Assembly (NCBI GenBank): GCA_001643675.2
Contig: LSRY02000006.1
Location: 1,304,501-1,368,500, forward strand
DNA length: 64,000 nt
Reading direction: 5' to 3'
Source: Monocercomonoides exilis
Taxonomy: Eukaryota > Preaxostyla > Oxymonadida > Polymastigidae
A program made the translations under genes and the position numbers. The notes under the pieces are model-generated. The model made no database searches. It was given only the letters and a program-made list of their open reading frames with translations, and was not told the origin of the DNA. Shown here piece by piece: positions 10,164 to 21,100 of the stretch; the first letter of the stretch is position 1, and the number at the start of each line of letters is the position of its first letter.

Positions 10164-13100
10164 ATGTCAGTGAGATTTTCCTGTATACACGGAAAGATTA
10201 GAATTTTGAAATTATTATTATGCTTTGCTATCTTGCTATGTTCAACGGAAAAAAGATATTTTGCGACTTTAAAAGAATCTTATTTAGATGAAGAATTACA
10301 AAGCTATCAGAACTATGGATCATTCTCAATAGCTTGCGCAAAGACTTCATCAATAAATAAAAAACCATTGCTTCCATTTAGAACAAAGTCATGTGAAGAT
10401 TTACCTTCATTTTGCTTTACTGAAGGCAACTTTATTTATCATAATTCATCAGGAGAATTGTATCGAATTAACCTTATCCAAACGGAAAAACTGAATTTTA
10501 TAAAGCTTGATTCAGCTTCAACTTTAAAGATTTCATTGTGCAGATTAATTTTATCAAATGATGAATCCAACAAAACATTTTTCAATTTCAATGGGAACTT
10601 ACAACTTTACAACATTTCATTATCAACAAAAACTGACTCACTTAACATGCCATCTCTTTTTTCTTGTCCAGAGCCTTCGAAACATAAGCATGAATTTGGA
10701 TCCTTGACAATTTCTTCTTCATTGATGGATTCATATTTTCTTACCGCAGGACCTTTGGTATACTCGCCATCTACAATAACCACCAATCTATTTTTTTGTG
10801 ATTTTGCAAATATCACTTCATCGCTTCATCAGAAATTTCCGTTTTCTTCATCAACTGTATCACATTTTACAAATATCCACAGTTGCTCGTTCAATTTTGT
10901 AAATAATGCATATTATGGCTGTATATTACTATCAATTAACAATCCATTACACTCATTAACAGCCACTAATACTTCCTTTTCATCTTGCTCGCATTTATCA
11001 AATAAAAGATACGAACACCAGACATTGCCAAGAACAATACTAACTTCTCAAGAAGATCATTCATTTGAATTCGTTTATTGCCAATGGCTCAATAATAAAG
11101 GAAAAGACAAAGGACAAGGAGTGTGCTTGGAAAGAGAGGATACACAAGTTACAGATATTATTATTTCATGTTGCTCATTTTGCGGATGCCAATCAGAAGA
11201 TGCCGGGGCTGCACTTTACTTATCTGGATCAATATCCGTTGTTATGGAAAATAGTACAATTGACAATTGTAATTCAGAAATTGCCGGTTCCAAAAATAAT
11301 GTTGGAGGAGCAATAAATGCTTGGGGAATTACATCATTTAAAATGTCATTCAGTGAAATCAACAATTGTACTTCGAAAAGTGATGCAGCTATACTCATTC
11401 AAATGACTGAAACAAAAATTGACGAATCATATGTACTTGATGATGCACATTCTCTTTTAATTTCTTCATGCTGCTTTGATAATTGCAGTTCAAATGGTCT
11501 TGGAGGAGCTTTGCTTCTGAAAAATTTGGAAAACACTTTTCAAATTGATAACTGCAGTTATTTAAAAGATAGATCACAGAAAGGAGGATGCATTTACATT
11601 CAATTTAATGATAAAAGCACCTTTTATCAAAAGAATTTCATGGATAAAAGCATCTCGCCCTGCATTTTGATGTGCGGGTTTTGGTGTTCCAATGCAATAT
11701 CTTTGGGTAAAGTTGCAGTTATCGAGAGTGATGAAGATCTTGATAAAGGCGAAAAGTTATTTACAAATTGTATAACCGATGAGCTATCGATGATGGCTGA
11801 TGAAGTAGTACAGATACAAAGTTTTCTGGAAAAACCTATTCCTTTGAAAAAATCTTTGACTCAAGGCAGCAGATTTATTATTCTTGATTATAGCGCATCG
11901 GATAATGTTGCATGTGGATCATCAGATCTCAATCCTTGTAAATCCCTAAAGCGTGCACTTAGAAAAGCTGAACAATGTGAAACTGATTACATAATTCAAG
12001 GAAATCAAGCTTTTGAAATCGAATACGAAACAGAAATGAACCACATCACAATTTCAATTGATGGAAAAAATCAAGGAAGATTGACATTTCCTCAAATTAC
12101 AAAAGAACATTATCTAGTTCCGCGGCTTATAATTGAATCTTCTTGCGTTTTACTAAAGAATCTCAAAATTATTATACCGCTACAAGAAGCGCCAAATATT
12201 GATTATTTGATATATTTGAATAGAAACGCGGAGTACCAGCAATCGTTTATGATTGAAAATTGCTCGTTTGAAGGAAATAACAAAAAGCAGAATGATGAGC
12301 AAGATGAAATGCATAGCTCGTTGTTAAAAATAAGCGATAATGCACTCACAACTTTTGTTAATTGTTCTATTGCTGATTTATTACTGTGTAGCCCTTTGTT
12401 AACCAATTATCAAAGTCAGAATTGTTCATTGGTCATCAATTGCTCAAAAATTGAAAATTTGACAAGTACACAAAACGTAACTGCTTTTGGACAATTTTAT
12501 GGAGATTATCAGACATCTCAATTTCGAATGTGCAATTCTTCAGTTTCAAATATAGTAGCGGCAAATAGTAAAAGTGGAGGGTTTATGAATTGTTTGATGT
12601 ATGGCGATAGCTTATTCTTTGTGTCACTCTCAAGTTTTTCTAATTGTGGAGCAGACAGTCAAGGAGGAGCTTTCCATTTAGAAACTTCATACAGTTCGAG
12701 ATTAATTTTCGATCAAATCAGCTTTAGCGATAACAAAGCCAAAGAAGGCAATGACATGTATTTTCGCACCGATGACTTAACAGCCCTGGATGTTGTTGCT
12801 TTATTTGGATTTGCACCTCAGACTCAGCCCTATAGTTCAATTTTTTGTGTAGATAATGGTGTTTATTCCAGTGGAATAATGCTGGACGATTTATTGACAA
12901 AATACACATCGGAGAAGATTTATTTCTCAGCTGCTCTCGGAGTAGATTTTGTGAAATGTGGAGAGAAGCAGCTACCATGCAGAACTATTGATTATGGATG
13001 GACTCATTTGAAACCAAAAGGAACAGCAATGATCATTGATTTGATATATTTCAAATCTGCTTGCCAGTTGGGTGATGTGGAAATCACCTCTTCAAATGGA

Positions 13101-16100
13101 AAAGAAGGCATTGCAATAATTATTCTTGATCCTTCAGGATTTTCGAATGATTCTATCCCAATGAAAATAAATTCTTCAATGACCGTAAGTTATGTTAACT
13201 TTGTGTGCTCAACACTAACTTTGAATAAATGCGTTTTCAATCAAGTTGACGGAGAGACAGTTTGGGAAAACTCGAAGATTACATTAACATCGTCATCTCC
13301 TGCAGAGGGAATTAATTATTTGCTTTATAGTATTGATAAGAAAAGCTATAAAGCATTGAATTTATCAATATCTGGAGAAAATATCAATTATGGTACATCT
13401 TTATTTGAGTTTACAGAAAAAACAGAATCAATTAACTTCGAAAATATTTCTATTGAAGGAGTGAATACCCAAAAAGATGTGATTGTAGTGAAAACCAATG
13501 ACAAGGACTATTTCGTGAAGCAAAGCGTGCAAATATGCAATTTCTCAATAAGATATGCATCAACAAATATATTTTCAGCATCATCGCTTAAAGATAATCC
13601 TCACTATGGTCGCATTTTATTCAGTGAAACAAATAATGTGCAATCAATTTGCCTTATAAACGAATCTTTTCAGAAAATGCATGGAGATAAAGAAAATCCA
13701 AAAGGTGGTGCAGTTTGTGCAATTTTAGCTCCATCATCAGAACTTTTTCTCAAGAAATGCGCTGCAACTTTGAATGGGTGGAGTTCATCTGAAACCCCAT
13801 ACGAAAATTCAAAGGGTGGCGCATTTTACTTTTCTTGTTCTCATAGTTACACTCAACTAACATTCACAGAGCTAGAAATAAATAAAAATACAGCCAAAGT
13901 TGGCAACGATATATTTTTCAGTTGTCCAGATTCACCTTCATACACAACAGAACATTTCGATATCAAATTTTTGGATAATTCGTGGAAAGAGGTTAATTCA
14001 ATCATGGTTTTGATTGAAAACGACCCTCAGGAAAGCATTTTAGTAGATTTCAGCGAATTAAACAGATTTTACAATTGGACAATTTATGTTAAAAGGAGCA
14101 AAGAAAATGCTTGCAACTTAAGTCCAACACCTTTGAAACAATTTTTGAAAAGCGGAGCAAGTGCCGAGAAGCAATTTATTGATGATGAAAGCGCAAAATT
14201 TCCTTTTTCCGAGGATAATTATGGCCATGATGTTTTCTTTTGTGGGAAGTCCACACTACCATGCAGCACCATTGATTATGCCGTTCAGCATTTGAAAAAA
14301 AAATCAAACGAACATTACCAAAACTCAGATGATGAATCCGATATAAAGCTTGTAATAATTGGAGAAACATACTTGCATTCTTTTATCAACAAAGATTCTC
14401 TCGAGATTTTTGGGTATGACGGTGACTCAGCGATGCTATTGGAAGAAGAGAATTCTTTTAGTAAAAACTGTTCATTCTTGCTTAGAAAAGACAAAGAAGC
14501 AAATGATCAAGCGAAAATTTCACTTAAAGGAAAATGCAATGTCAAAAATATAAAATTGAAATTTTTAGCAAATCTTACAGTGGAGAGTCTATTTCTATTT
14601 CAAGAAGGTTCATTGAACATAAATTATGTATATGCAATTGCTCCCAATAAGAATATTATTGTTCCAAAACTATTTACAATCTTAAAAGGAGAATTTTTGT
14701 GCAACTACTTTGCGATAACTTCAATGATCCTTAGTGGCAATTCTGCACTTTTCACGTTCACTGTTTCACCCGAGGATACGGTGAGAGCTGCATTCAATTT
14801 CTGCACATTTAAGGATATTACTTTAAGTGAAACAGGAAAGTTGATTAGCTATTTAAACGAGACACATACAAATAAAAATTCTTTGGATGAAGTTCAAAGC
14901 TCAACTAAATCTTTGCCTTCTCTTGAATCTCATTCACTTCATTTAACTGAATTACCATTTCACAACAAAAGCAGTGCTGATGAAAATTTAAGTTGCTTGA
15001 ACTTTACTAGTGCTAATGTGTCGCTTATATCAAACAAGCCAACAACAACAAAATTCATTTCATTATTGCGATGTCCTTCTGCAAGCATCAACAATTGCTT
15101 AATTTCATTTTCCGAAGAATCTCATTCTAACATTGCGTTATGCAGCAAAGCACTCACTCATTTATCTGAAGGAGAGGATAATTCGATGTGTTCGTGGGAA
15201 AATTCACTGCTGGAATTCGTCGAGTCAAATGTCTCTATTATTAACACAAATTTCTCAACAAAAGAAATGGGAGCCATCACTTTGGCTAACGGAAAGTTAG
15301 AATTGGATTCGGTATCTCTGAGCGGGAATTTTGCTGGAATTACATCTTTTCCAAACATTGCTCACAACATTATCTGCTTAAATGATGGATCAATAACACT
15401 CACTAACGTTGGCCCAGAAACAGAATCTAATGAAACTTTTAAGAATTATTGGATTATGAAAAATCAATGCAATCTTGTTGGATTCCCAGAAAATCTTCCA
15501 TCTTACTTGTTTGTCCCAATTCCAGAAGGGGTGACGCGAACGAAAAAAGAAAATGCAGTTGATGTAAGTTTAACGGGCAAGTATTTAATAAATTGCAATC
15601 TTCAGATGGCAATTCTTATTGGCAACTCTTCAACGGTAACAAACCCACTTGACATGTCTGTCAAAGAAACAGCAACAATTACAGATAATCCACATGAAGG
15701 CATTATTACTGCGGAGTTTTCTTCTGATTCTATTTTTGGAATTGATGACAATATGTATGTATTCGCTTCACTTACAATCGAAAACACTGAAAATCCAAAC
15801 AAATCTTATTTCACTCCACCGATATTGATACCCCGCACAAAACCCAGAAAGCCGCTTAGTCCCTTAGCACTATCGTTGATAATTGGCTTTTCTGCAGTCA
15901 TTGCTTCATTGATTTTAATTTTGTTTTTTATAATCTTACGATACAAGAAAATCAAACGAAGAAGACTGGATGAAGCTAAAGCATCAAGTGACCAAAACTC
16001 TAGCAATAAATCATCAGATATTTCTCAAAATTCGCAACAAAAATCTCAATATCGTATTGTACTACGTCCAGTTCAGGGATTAGATGATGAAGGAATTGTG

Positions 16101-16142
16101 TATTTTCCTAAAGACGAACAGGAACCTTTCTTTGAGGATTAA
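10164..16142 (+). CDS. Large beta-helix type I membrane protein
   Basis: This is a single exon of 1992 aa starting at an ATG and ending with TAA. An N-terminal hydrophobic segment (about residues 13-27, LKLLLCFAILLCS) looks like a signal peptide. The ectodomain is built of repeated short strands with Asn/Cys-rich turns and many N-glycosylation sites, as in pectin-lyase-like beta-helices. Three hinge motifs of the type CG-x(4-6)-PC-x-T/S-I/L are seen at about 11904-11970, 12943-12999 (KCGEKQLPCRTIDYG) and 14228-14282 (FCGKSTLPCSTIDYA). The last two are preceded by KEGNDMYF (12750) and KVGNDIFF (13900). A membrane span lies at about residues 1900-1925, followed by basic RYKKIKRRR and a short cytoplasmic tail of about 65 residues. 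The size and plan suggest a surface receptor, adhesin or coat protein. No enzyme motif is identifiable. Confidence 0.88.
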   Translation: MSVRFSCIHGKIRILKLLLCFAILLCSTEKRYFATLKESYLDEELQSYQNYGSFSIACAKTSSINKKPLLPFRTKSCEDLPSFCFTEGNFIYHNSSGELYRINLIQTEKLNFIKLDSASTLKISLCRLILSNDESNKTFFNFNGNLQLYNISLSTKTDSLNMPSLFSCPEPSKHKHEFGSLTISSSLMDSYFLTAGPLVYSPSTITTNLFFCDFANITSSLHQKFPFSSSTVSHFTNIHSCSFNFVNNAYYGCILLSINNPLHSLTATNTSFSSCSHLSNKRYEHQTLPRTILTSQEDHSFEFVYCQWLNNKGKDKGQGVCLEREDTQVTDIIISCCSFCGCQSEDAGAALYLSGSISVVMENSTIDNCNSEIAGSKNNVGGAINAWGITSFKMSFSEINNCTSKSDAAILIQMTETKIDESYVLDDAHSLLISSCCFDNCSSNGLGGALLLKNLENTFQIDNCSYLKDRSQKGGCIYIQFNDKSTFYQKNFMDKSISPCILMCGFWCSNAISLGKVAVIESDEDLDKGEKLFTNCITDELSMMADEVVQIQSFLEKPIPLKKSLTQGSRFIILDYSASDNVACGSSDLNPCKSLKRALRKAEQCETDYIIQGNQAFEIEYETEMNHITISIDGKNQGRLTFPQITKEHYLVPRLIIESSCVLLKNLKIIIPLQEAPNIDYLIYLNRNAEYQQSFMIENCSFEGNNKKQNDEQDEMHSSLLKISDNALTTFVNCSIADLLLCSPLLTNYQSQNCSLVINCSKIENLTSTQNVTAFGQFYGDYQTSQFRMCNSSVSNIVAANSKSGGFMNCLMYGDSLFFVSLSSFSNCGADSQGGAFHLETSYSSRLIFDQISFSDNKAKEGNDMYFRTDDLTALDVVALFGFAPQTQPYSSIFCVDNGVYSSGIMLDDLLTKYTSEKIYFSAALGVDFVKCGEKQLPCRTIDYGWTHLKPKGTAMIIDLIYFKSACQLGDVEITSSNGKEGIAIIILDPSGFSNDSIPMKINSSMTVSYVNFVCSTLTLNKCVFNQVDGETVWENSKITLTSSSPAEGINYLLYSIDKKSYKALNLSISGENINYGTSLFEFTEKTESINFENISIEGVNTQKDVIVVKTNDKDYFVKQSVQICNFSIRYASTNIFSASSLKDNPHYGRILFSETNNVQSICLINESFQKMHGDKENPKGGAVCAILAPSSELFLKKCAATLNGWSSSETPYENSKGGAFYFSCSHSYTQLTFTELEINKNTAKVGNDIFFSCPDSPSYTTEHFDIKFLDNSWKEVNSIMVLIENDPQESILVDFSELNRFYNWTIYVKRSKENACNLSPTPLKQFLKSGASAEKQFIDDESAKFPFSEDNYGHDVFFCGKSTLPCSTIDYAVQHLKKKSNEHYQNSDDESDIKLVIIGETYLHSFINKDSLEIFGYDGDSAMLLEEENSFSKNCSFLLRKDKEANDQAKISLKGKCNVKNIKLKFLANLTVESLFLFQEGSLNINYVYAIAPNKNIIVPKLFTILKGEFLCNYFAITSMILSGNSALFTFTVSPEDTVRAAFNFCTFKDITLSETGKLISYLNETHTNKNSLDEVQSSTKSLPSLESHSLHLTELPFHNKSSADENLSCLNFTSANVSLISNKPTTTKFISLLRCPSASINNCLISFSEESHSNIALCSKALTHLSEGEDNSMCSWENSLLEFVESNVSIINTNFSTKEMGAITLANGKLELDSVSLSGNFAGITSFPNIAHNIICLNDGSITLTNVGPETESNETFKNYWIMKNQCNLVGFPENLPSYLFVPIPEGVTRTKKENAVDVSLTGKYLINCNLQMAILIGNSSTVTNPLDMSVKETATITDNPHEGIITAEFSSDSIFGIDDNMYVFASLTIENTENPNKSYFTPPILIPRTKPRKPLSPLALSLIIGFSAVIASLILILFFIILRYKKIKRRRLDEAKASSDQNSSNKSSDISQNSQQKSQYRIVLRPVQGLDDEGIVYFPKDEQEPFFED

Positions 16143-16555
16143 ATAGAGAGTTTTCTTTTCACCAGTTCTTTTTTTTATAATTCATTGTGTTATTTTTTTT
16201 TTTTTTTTTGACTTTTTTATAGAGTTTGTTTTGTTCTGTAATTTTGAAATTCTTCATTAATTACATTCATTTCCCCATCAAATTAACTTTTTTTTTTTTT
16301 TTTTTGATATTGGAAAACAATTCTAAAAAAAAAAAAAAAAATTAATAAAAACACTTTTATTTCCAATTTTTTTTTTTTTTGAACTCTCCAATCATTGTCA
16401 CATAATGTTGAAATGCCCAATTTTAAATAAAAATGCAATGCTACAATAGAATTGAACGATTCAAATTTCCGCAAATGATTTTTAACAAATCTCAAATCTA
16501 TCTATCATAAACAATGATAACTATATTCAACAAAAGAGATTCTGAAAGTTTTAAT
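16143..16555. other. Convergent 3' spacer with homopolymer runs
   Basis: The spacer lies between the convergent 3' ends of the beta-helix gene (+) and the UBA4-like gene (-). It holds several poly(T) and poly(A) runs of 14-20 nt (about 16193-16210, 16289-16305, 16324-16341 and 16368-16380). Both genes must terminate here. No coding sequence is supported. Confidence 0.6.
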
Positions 16556-17726
16556 TTATTCTTCTTTCTTAACTCCTTCAGATTTATCTAATTTTTTATC
16601 TTCATTATCTTTAGAATCTCCACAAAGAATGCAAGAAGTTTGTTTTCCTCTAATTCTCACAACACGAGGTAAAAACGCTTTTCCATCAAGAACAAATATC
16701 TGATTTCACAATTCACATTAAAAACGAAAAATCAGCACACGAAAAAGAATTTTAAAAAAAGGAAAATAAAAAAAAAATGAAATCAATAAAAAATTAAGAG
16801 AATAATACCTTTGATGACAGAGATGGAAATCCCAAAACCACTTTGATAGCTTCAAGTGCTTGAACCGTACTAATAATGTTTACAACTGGTCCACTCTTCG
16901 AAAAAATAAAAGTGAACAAAATATAAAATGCGAATATGAGACAAAAAACTTTACACAAACAACACCAATTTGAAATGCTTTTTTAACAAATTGACTTTCG
17001 GGAGGGATTGGATGAATACACCTTAAGCATGGACCATCTCCGAAATTGTAAGTTGTACATTGCCCGTCCCAAGCCACTGCATCTCCTGCCACAAGTGGAA
17101 TGTGAAGCTTTGCCGTTGCATCTCCGATAATATATCTAACATCAACACTGTCAGTGCATTCACACACAACATCATACGAGGACAAAAGATCGTGCAGTTC
17201 GGATTCCTTCGTGTTCCTGTCAATTTTCATTGAAATTGGTAAAAATTTAACATAGCTTGTTTTGCAATGGCGCATGAGCTGAATCATTGCTGAATCAATC
17301 TTCTTCATTCCTACTGTTTCCTCTGTATGAAGCGTTTGACGATGTATGTTCGTCAACTCAACTTCATCAAAATCAACAAGCCCAATTGTACCTGAAAATA
17401 ATTGTGAGTACACGAACTAAAAAAAAATTCATTCTTAATTTAATTTAACCTATTCCACTTAAAGCGAGATGTAAAGCACAGTTGCATCCAAGACCACCAA
17501 CTCCAACAACTAATATTTTGCTCTTCTTCAGTTTCATTTGTCCTAAAAAAATTGAAATTTTTATACATAATTTAACAAAGATGTATATTTTCAAAAATTG
17601 CAAATAACCTTCTGCTCCAATTTCTGGAAGTTGCATTTGCCTTTCATAACGAGAAAAGTCTTCATTCATCAAAGAATCTTCTTTACAGGAAAGTGGATCT
17701 GTTTCATCAGGCTTTGAAAATGACAT
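16556..17726 (-). CDS. UBA4/MOCS3/MoeB-like adenylating enzyme
   Basis: Five minus-strand exons are inferred: 17609-17726, 17450-17542, 16961-17391, 16809-16895 and 16556-16699, giving 290 aa. Introns are 66, 58, 65 and 109 nt. The start is an ATG at 17726 ([10 protein letters not shown]); an upstream in-frame non-ATG extension is not used. Motifs in order are [12 protein letters not shown], the nucleotide-binding loop [37 protein letters not shown], the first zinc CxxC (GPCLRCIHP), [19 protein letters not shown] and the second zinc CxxC (CILCGD). Family members activate ubiquitin-like sulfur carriers (Urm1, MOCS2A/MoaD) by adenylation. Unlike UBA4/MOCS3 it has no C-terminal rhodanese domain. 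It also lacks the Cys usually found just before GVLGPV (here FQIGVSGPV). It is transcribed divergently from the USP gene 408 bp away. A plain MoeB-like activity or a UBA5-like role cannot be excluded. Confidence 0.85.
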
Positions 17727-18134
17727 CTTTTCAATGAAAATCAAGATATTATTCAGTCACGTGCAATCTTTCACAAAAAAACTAACAATAATAAAAAAAA
17801 ATAAATAGAATTTTTTTTCTCCAAATGTTTGATTCTTCAAAAATCACAACTTGCATGACAAATGTGACAAAACATAACAATTGTTTGCTTTTATAAAATA
17901 TTGATTTTTCGAAAAAAAGAAATATGATGGGCACAAAAAATTAATTGTGCTTTTTTGTTGTAAATTGGGGCTTATAGTTTGTAACAATAAAATATCCGTT
18001 TTCAAGTTAGATAAGTATCAAGTCCCTCGTATACAATAAGCCTTTCCGTTTTCTATCTTCTCGAAAAGTTATTTTCAAAAAGATAATTTTGTTTTTCAGG
18101 AATAAAATTGGCAATTGAGCTATTGTTATAAATT
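17727..18134. promoter_or_regulatory. Shared divergent promoter region
   Basis: These 408 bp lie between the start codons of the UBA4-like gene (-) and the USP gene (+). They are AT-rich with no supported reading frame, so both promoters must lie here. No specific element was identified; the call rests on gene orientation only. Confidence 0.45.
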
Positions 18135-21100
18135 ATGAGTGCAAGTGAATGCATTGAAGAAGGTTTGCTTTTTCAGTATTTTTGACTGTGTTTTTCAAGC
18201 CTTGAGGATTGCTTTTTTGTTATTCTCAAAGAACTTTCAAATTCTTTCACTCCAGGGAAAGAGACAGTAAAAATTCCATTGCATATCAACAACTCCATTG
18301 AAGACATGAATGATACAGAAAAACTCCGTTCTGCTGTTTCAACCGAAGAAACAATTGCAACTCGTTCAATTGATAAACAACTTGAAACAGCAAATGAACT
18401 CTGTATAAATCAGCTTGAAAAATCGGAAAATTATGTTAAACGAAAAGAAGATAGGGGGAATCCCAAGTTTCAGTGCGAAAAATCAGAAATCTTTGAAACA
18501 ACGCAATCATTACCTACAAGATATCCTGAATTTGAAATAAAGAACAGACAGACAGTATCCGTTGTGACAAGCATTTTTTCTCCATCAACTCATTTTTTCT
18601 TTTCTCCAAAGCGTCGTCAAAGTTCGTTTCCAATGGGTGTTGTTGGCTTCATTAATCAAGGAAATACATGTTTTTTAAACGCAGCTCTACAAGCGTTTTT
18701 AGTCTGTAAGCCGTTAATATATGAATTCCTGTGTAATCCCATTTCTGGAGAGTATATTAGGAAAAAACAACAGAAAAGGAAATGTAGGAAAGAAATTATT
18801 GATTTTCTGAAGAAAAAGCATCCAAATTGGTTTTCAGCAAAAGTTGAGGTTTCCAAAGAAAGTAACAGTTCGGTTAATAATTCATTATTACTTCCATCAA
18901 CATCAACATCACCTTCCATTTCTTCACGTCAATTATCAACATGCTCTTCAAATAACAGAATCACTTCAAACTTGAAGCAACATGATCTTCCATCAGATGC
19001 TCATGTTGCAACACCTTTTCAATATCTGCAACAACCATACATTTTGTATCCCCAGCTTATTCCACCTTCCTCTCCATTAATCACTCCTGCACTCGGCAGC
19101 GTCTTTTCAGCCGCGTGGCAGAACACGTCATCAAAGGGGATCCTGAACCCCGAGCAGCTGTATCGCATTGTGCTTAAGAGGAATGAGCTCTTCGAGCCGG
19201 GAGAGCAGTGCGACGCACACGAGCTGATTATGACGCTGCTGGACGGGATGAGAGAGGAACTGGGCGAGGAAAGCGATGAGGTGTGGGACGTGATGATGGA
19301 GGAGGCTGTTTGCCAGGAGAGGGAGTGGAGAATTCGGGAAGAATGGAGAGCCAAATGCATGAAAGAAAAAGAACTGAATAGTCTGCTCTCAAAAGATAGA
19401 CAGAATAATGAAAACAGCACAGAAGAAGAGGCATCAAAAGACAAACAAGATGAGATAGATGAACCAGAAAATGACTCGAGAAATTTGAAGAAAGCAGAAA
19501 CGTGCAATACATTCTGTGAAAAAATGTCAAATAGCACAGATTTTGAAAAGCTGTCCGAAAAGCCACCAGCTGAACTTCTTTCACGTCCAGACCGTCCTCC
19601 ATCTCCATTATCTGACTCACCAGCATTCCCAGAGATGTCTCTCTCAGATGCCATTTCTCCTTTGACTTCTTTTTCTTTTTCTTCTTCTTCTTCCTCATCC
19701 TCCTCATCCTCCTCATCCTCCTCATCCTCCTCCTCATCTTCTTCTGAACTCCAACACATCACCAGCAGCGACCGCATGCAATCTTTAGTTCGTCCATCGG
19801 TAAGCTCATCTCATTTCTGGCCAGATCCAGTACCTTCTCTTGCTCGTGACCCGTTTCCCCGCTTTTTGAGTGTCTCTGATCCTCTCCATCGTCTCCTCAC
19901 AAACTCTCCCTCTAATATCATCACAAGACTGTTCGGCGGTTCATTCAAGTGCTCAATACGCTGTCTGAGATGCAACAACACCTCTGTCACTTCACAGTCT
20001 TTTCTTGGCATTTCACTACCAATCCCCAAATGGGCAGATCTTGTAAAGCTGAAGAAGAAATGTGTGCTCTCCGTTTCTGTTCATATTGTGCATGATTTTG
20101 TTAACTTTTATTTTTCACCTTGAACTTACAAATACTTTTTTCTATTTCCTAAATTCTTATTCAGTCGCAGCAGAAACAAACACCTCCGATCCGACATCAT
20201 CTGGTTTCAAGCGTTTCATGTTTCGCTGCTCCAACCTTTTCCACACTCCCACGCTGATGGAGTGTTTCTCTACGTTTTGCCTGCCTGAGACGCTGGAAGA
20301 GAAGAACAAATACAAATGCGATAGATGCAAGTCCCTCCAGGACGGTGACAAGATCACTCTGATTGAGACTCTTCCTTCTGTTCTCTTGGTGCACATCAAG
20401 AGATTTAAGTATTCTTTCTGGTCGTCGAAAATAAGCGAAACGGTGAAATTCGATCCTGTTATTGGTGTGTTGGAATTGAACTGTTTATCACTATTAATTC
20501 AACTATTAACGTTTTTAAAATTTATTATTAACTTTCATTTTATAAAAAAAAACGAATAAAAAAAAAAATAAATTATGAACAGATTTGTCACCATTCACCG
20601 TTCAACCTCCATCTTCTTCAAAATCCCGTGAGCCGTTAGTTGCTAAAAGTGCGTACTCAACAGAGTCAGAATCGCCAGAGGCTTCTTTGACATACACTCC
20701 CGTTCTCTATTCATTATTTGCGGTTATCTGCCACCACGGGTCGTCATCATATGGCCATTATCTTTGCTACGCGAAGCATCCGTTCACGAAGCAGTGGTTC
20801 TATTTCAACGACGACGAGGTGAGCGCAACCACAGAAGAAGATGTGCTTTCCCAGCAGGCATACATTCTGTTCTATGAGAAGATGGACAGCCGACCGGCTG
20901 AACAGGCAAGAGTTATTAGAGAAGTGGAGGAGGCGCTGACAGAAAGCAACAAGACAGAAAACTCGAAGGATGAATCTGATGGATCAAAAGAGAAAAATAT
21001 GGAAGAGTTGACAGAAGAGTTGAAGAAGACGAAAATGCAGGGGAAGAAAGAAGAAAGTTCGAAATTATCGTCTTTTTCAATTGCAAGTTGGATTCATCAG

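Noticed and set aside
19019-19777. 252-codon minus-strand frame, Glu/Ser-rich
   Set aside because: It is the antisense of the poly-Ser and acidic insertion of the USP gene; its acidic run is the complement of TCT/TCC repeats, and the + strand has the conserved domain.
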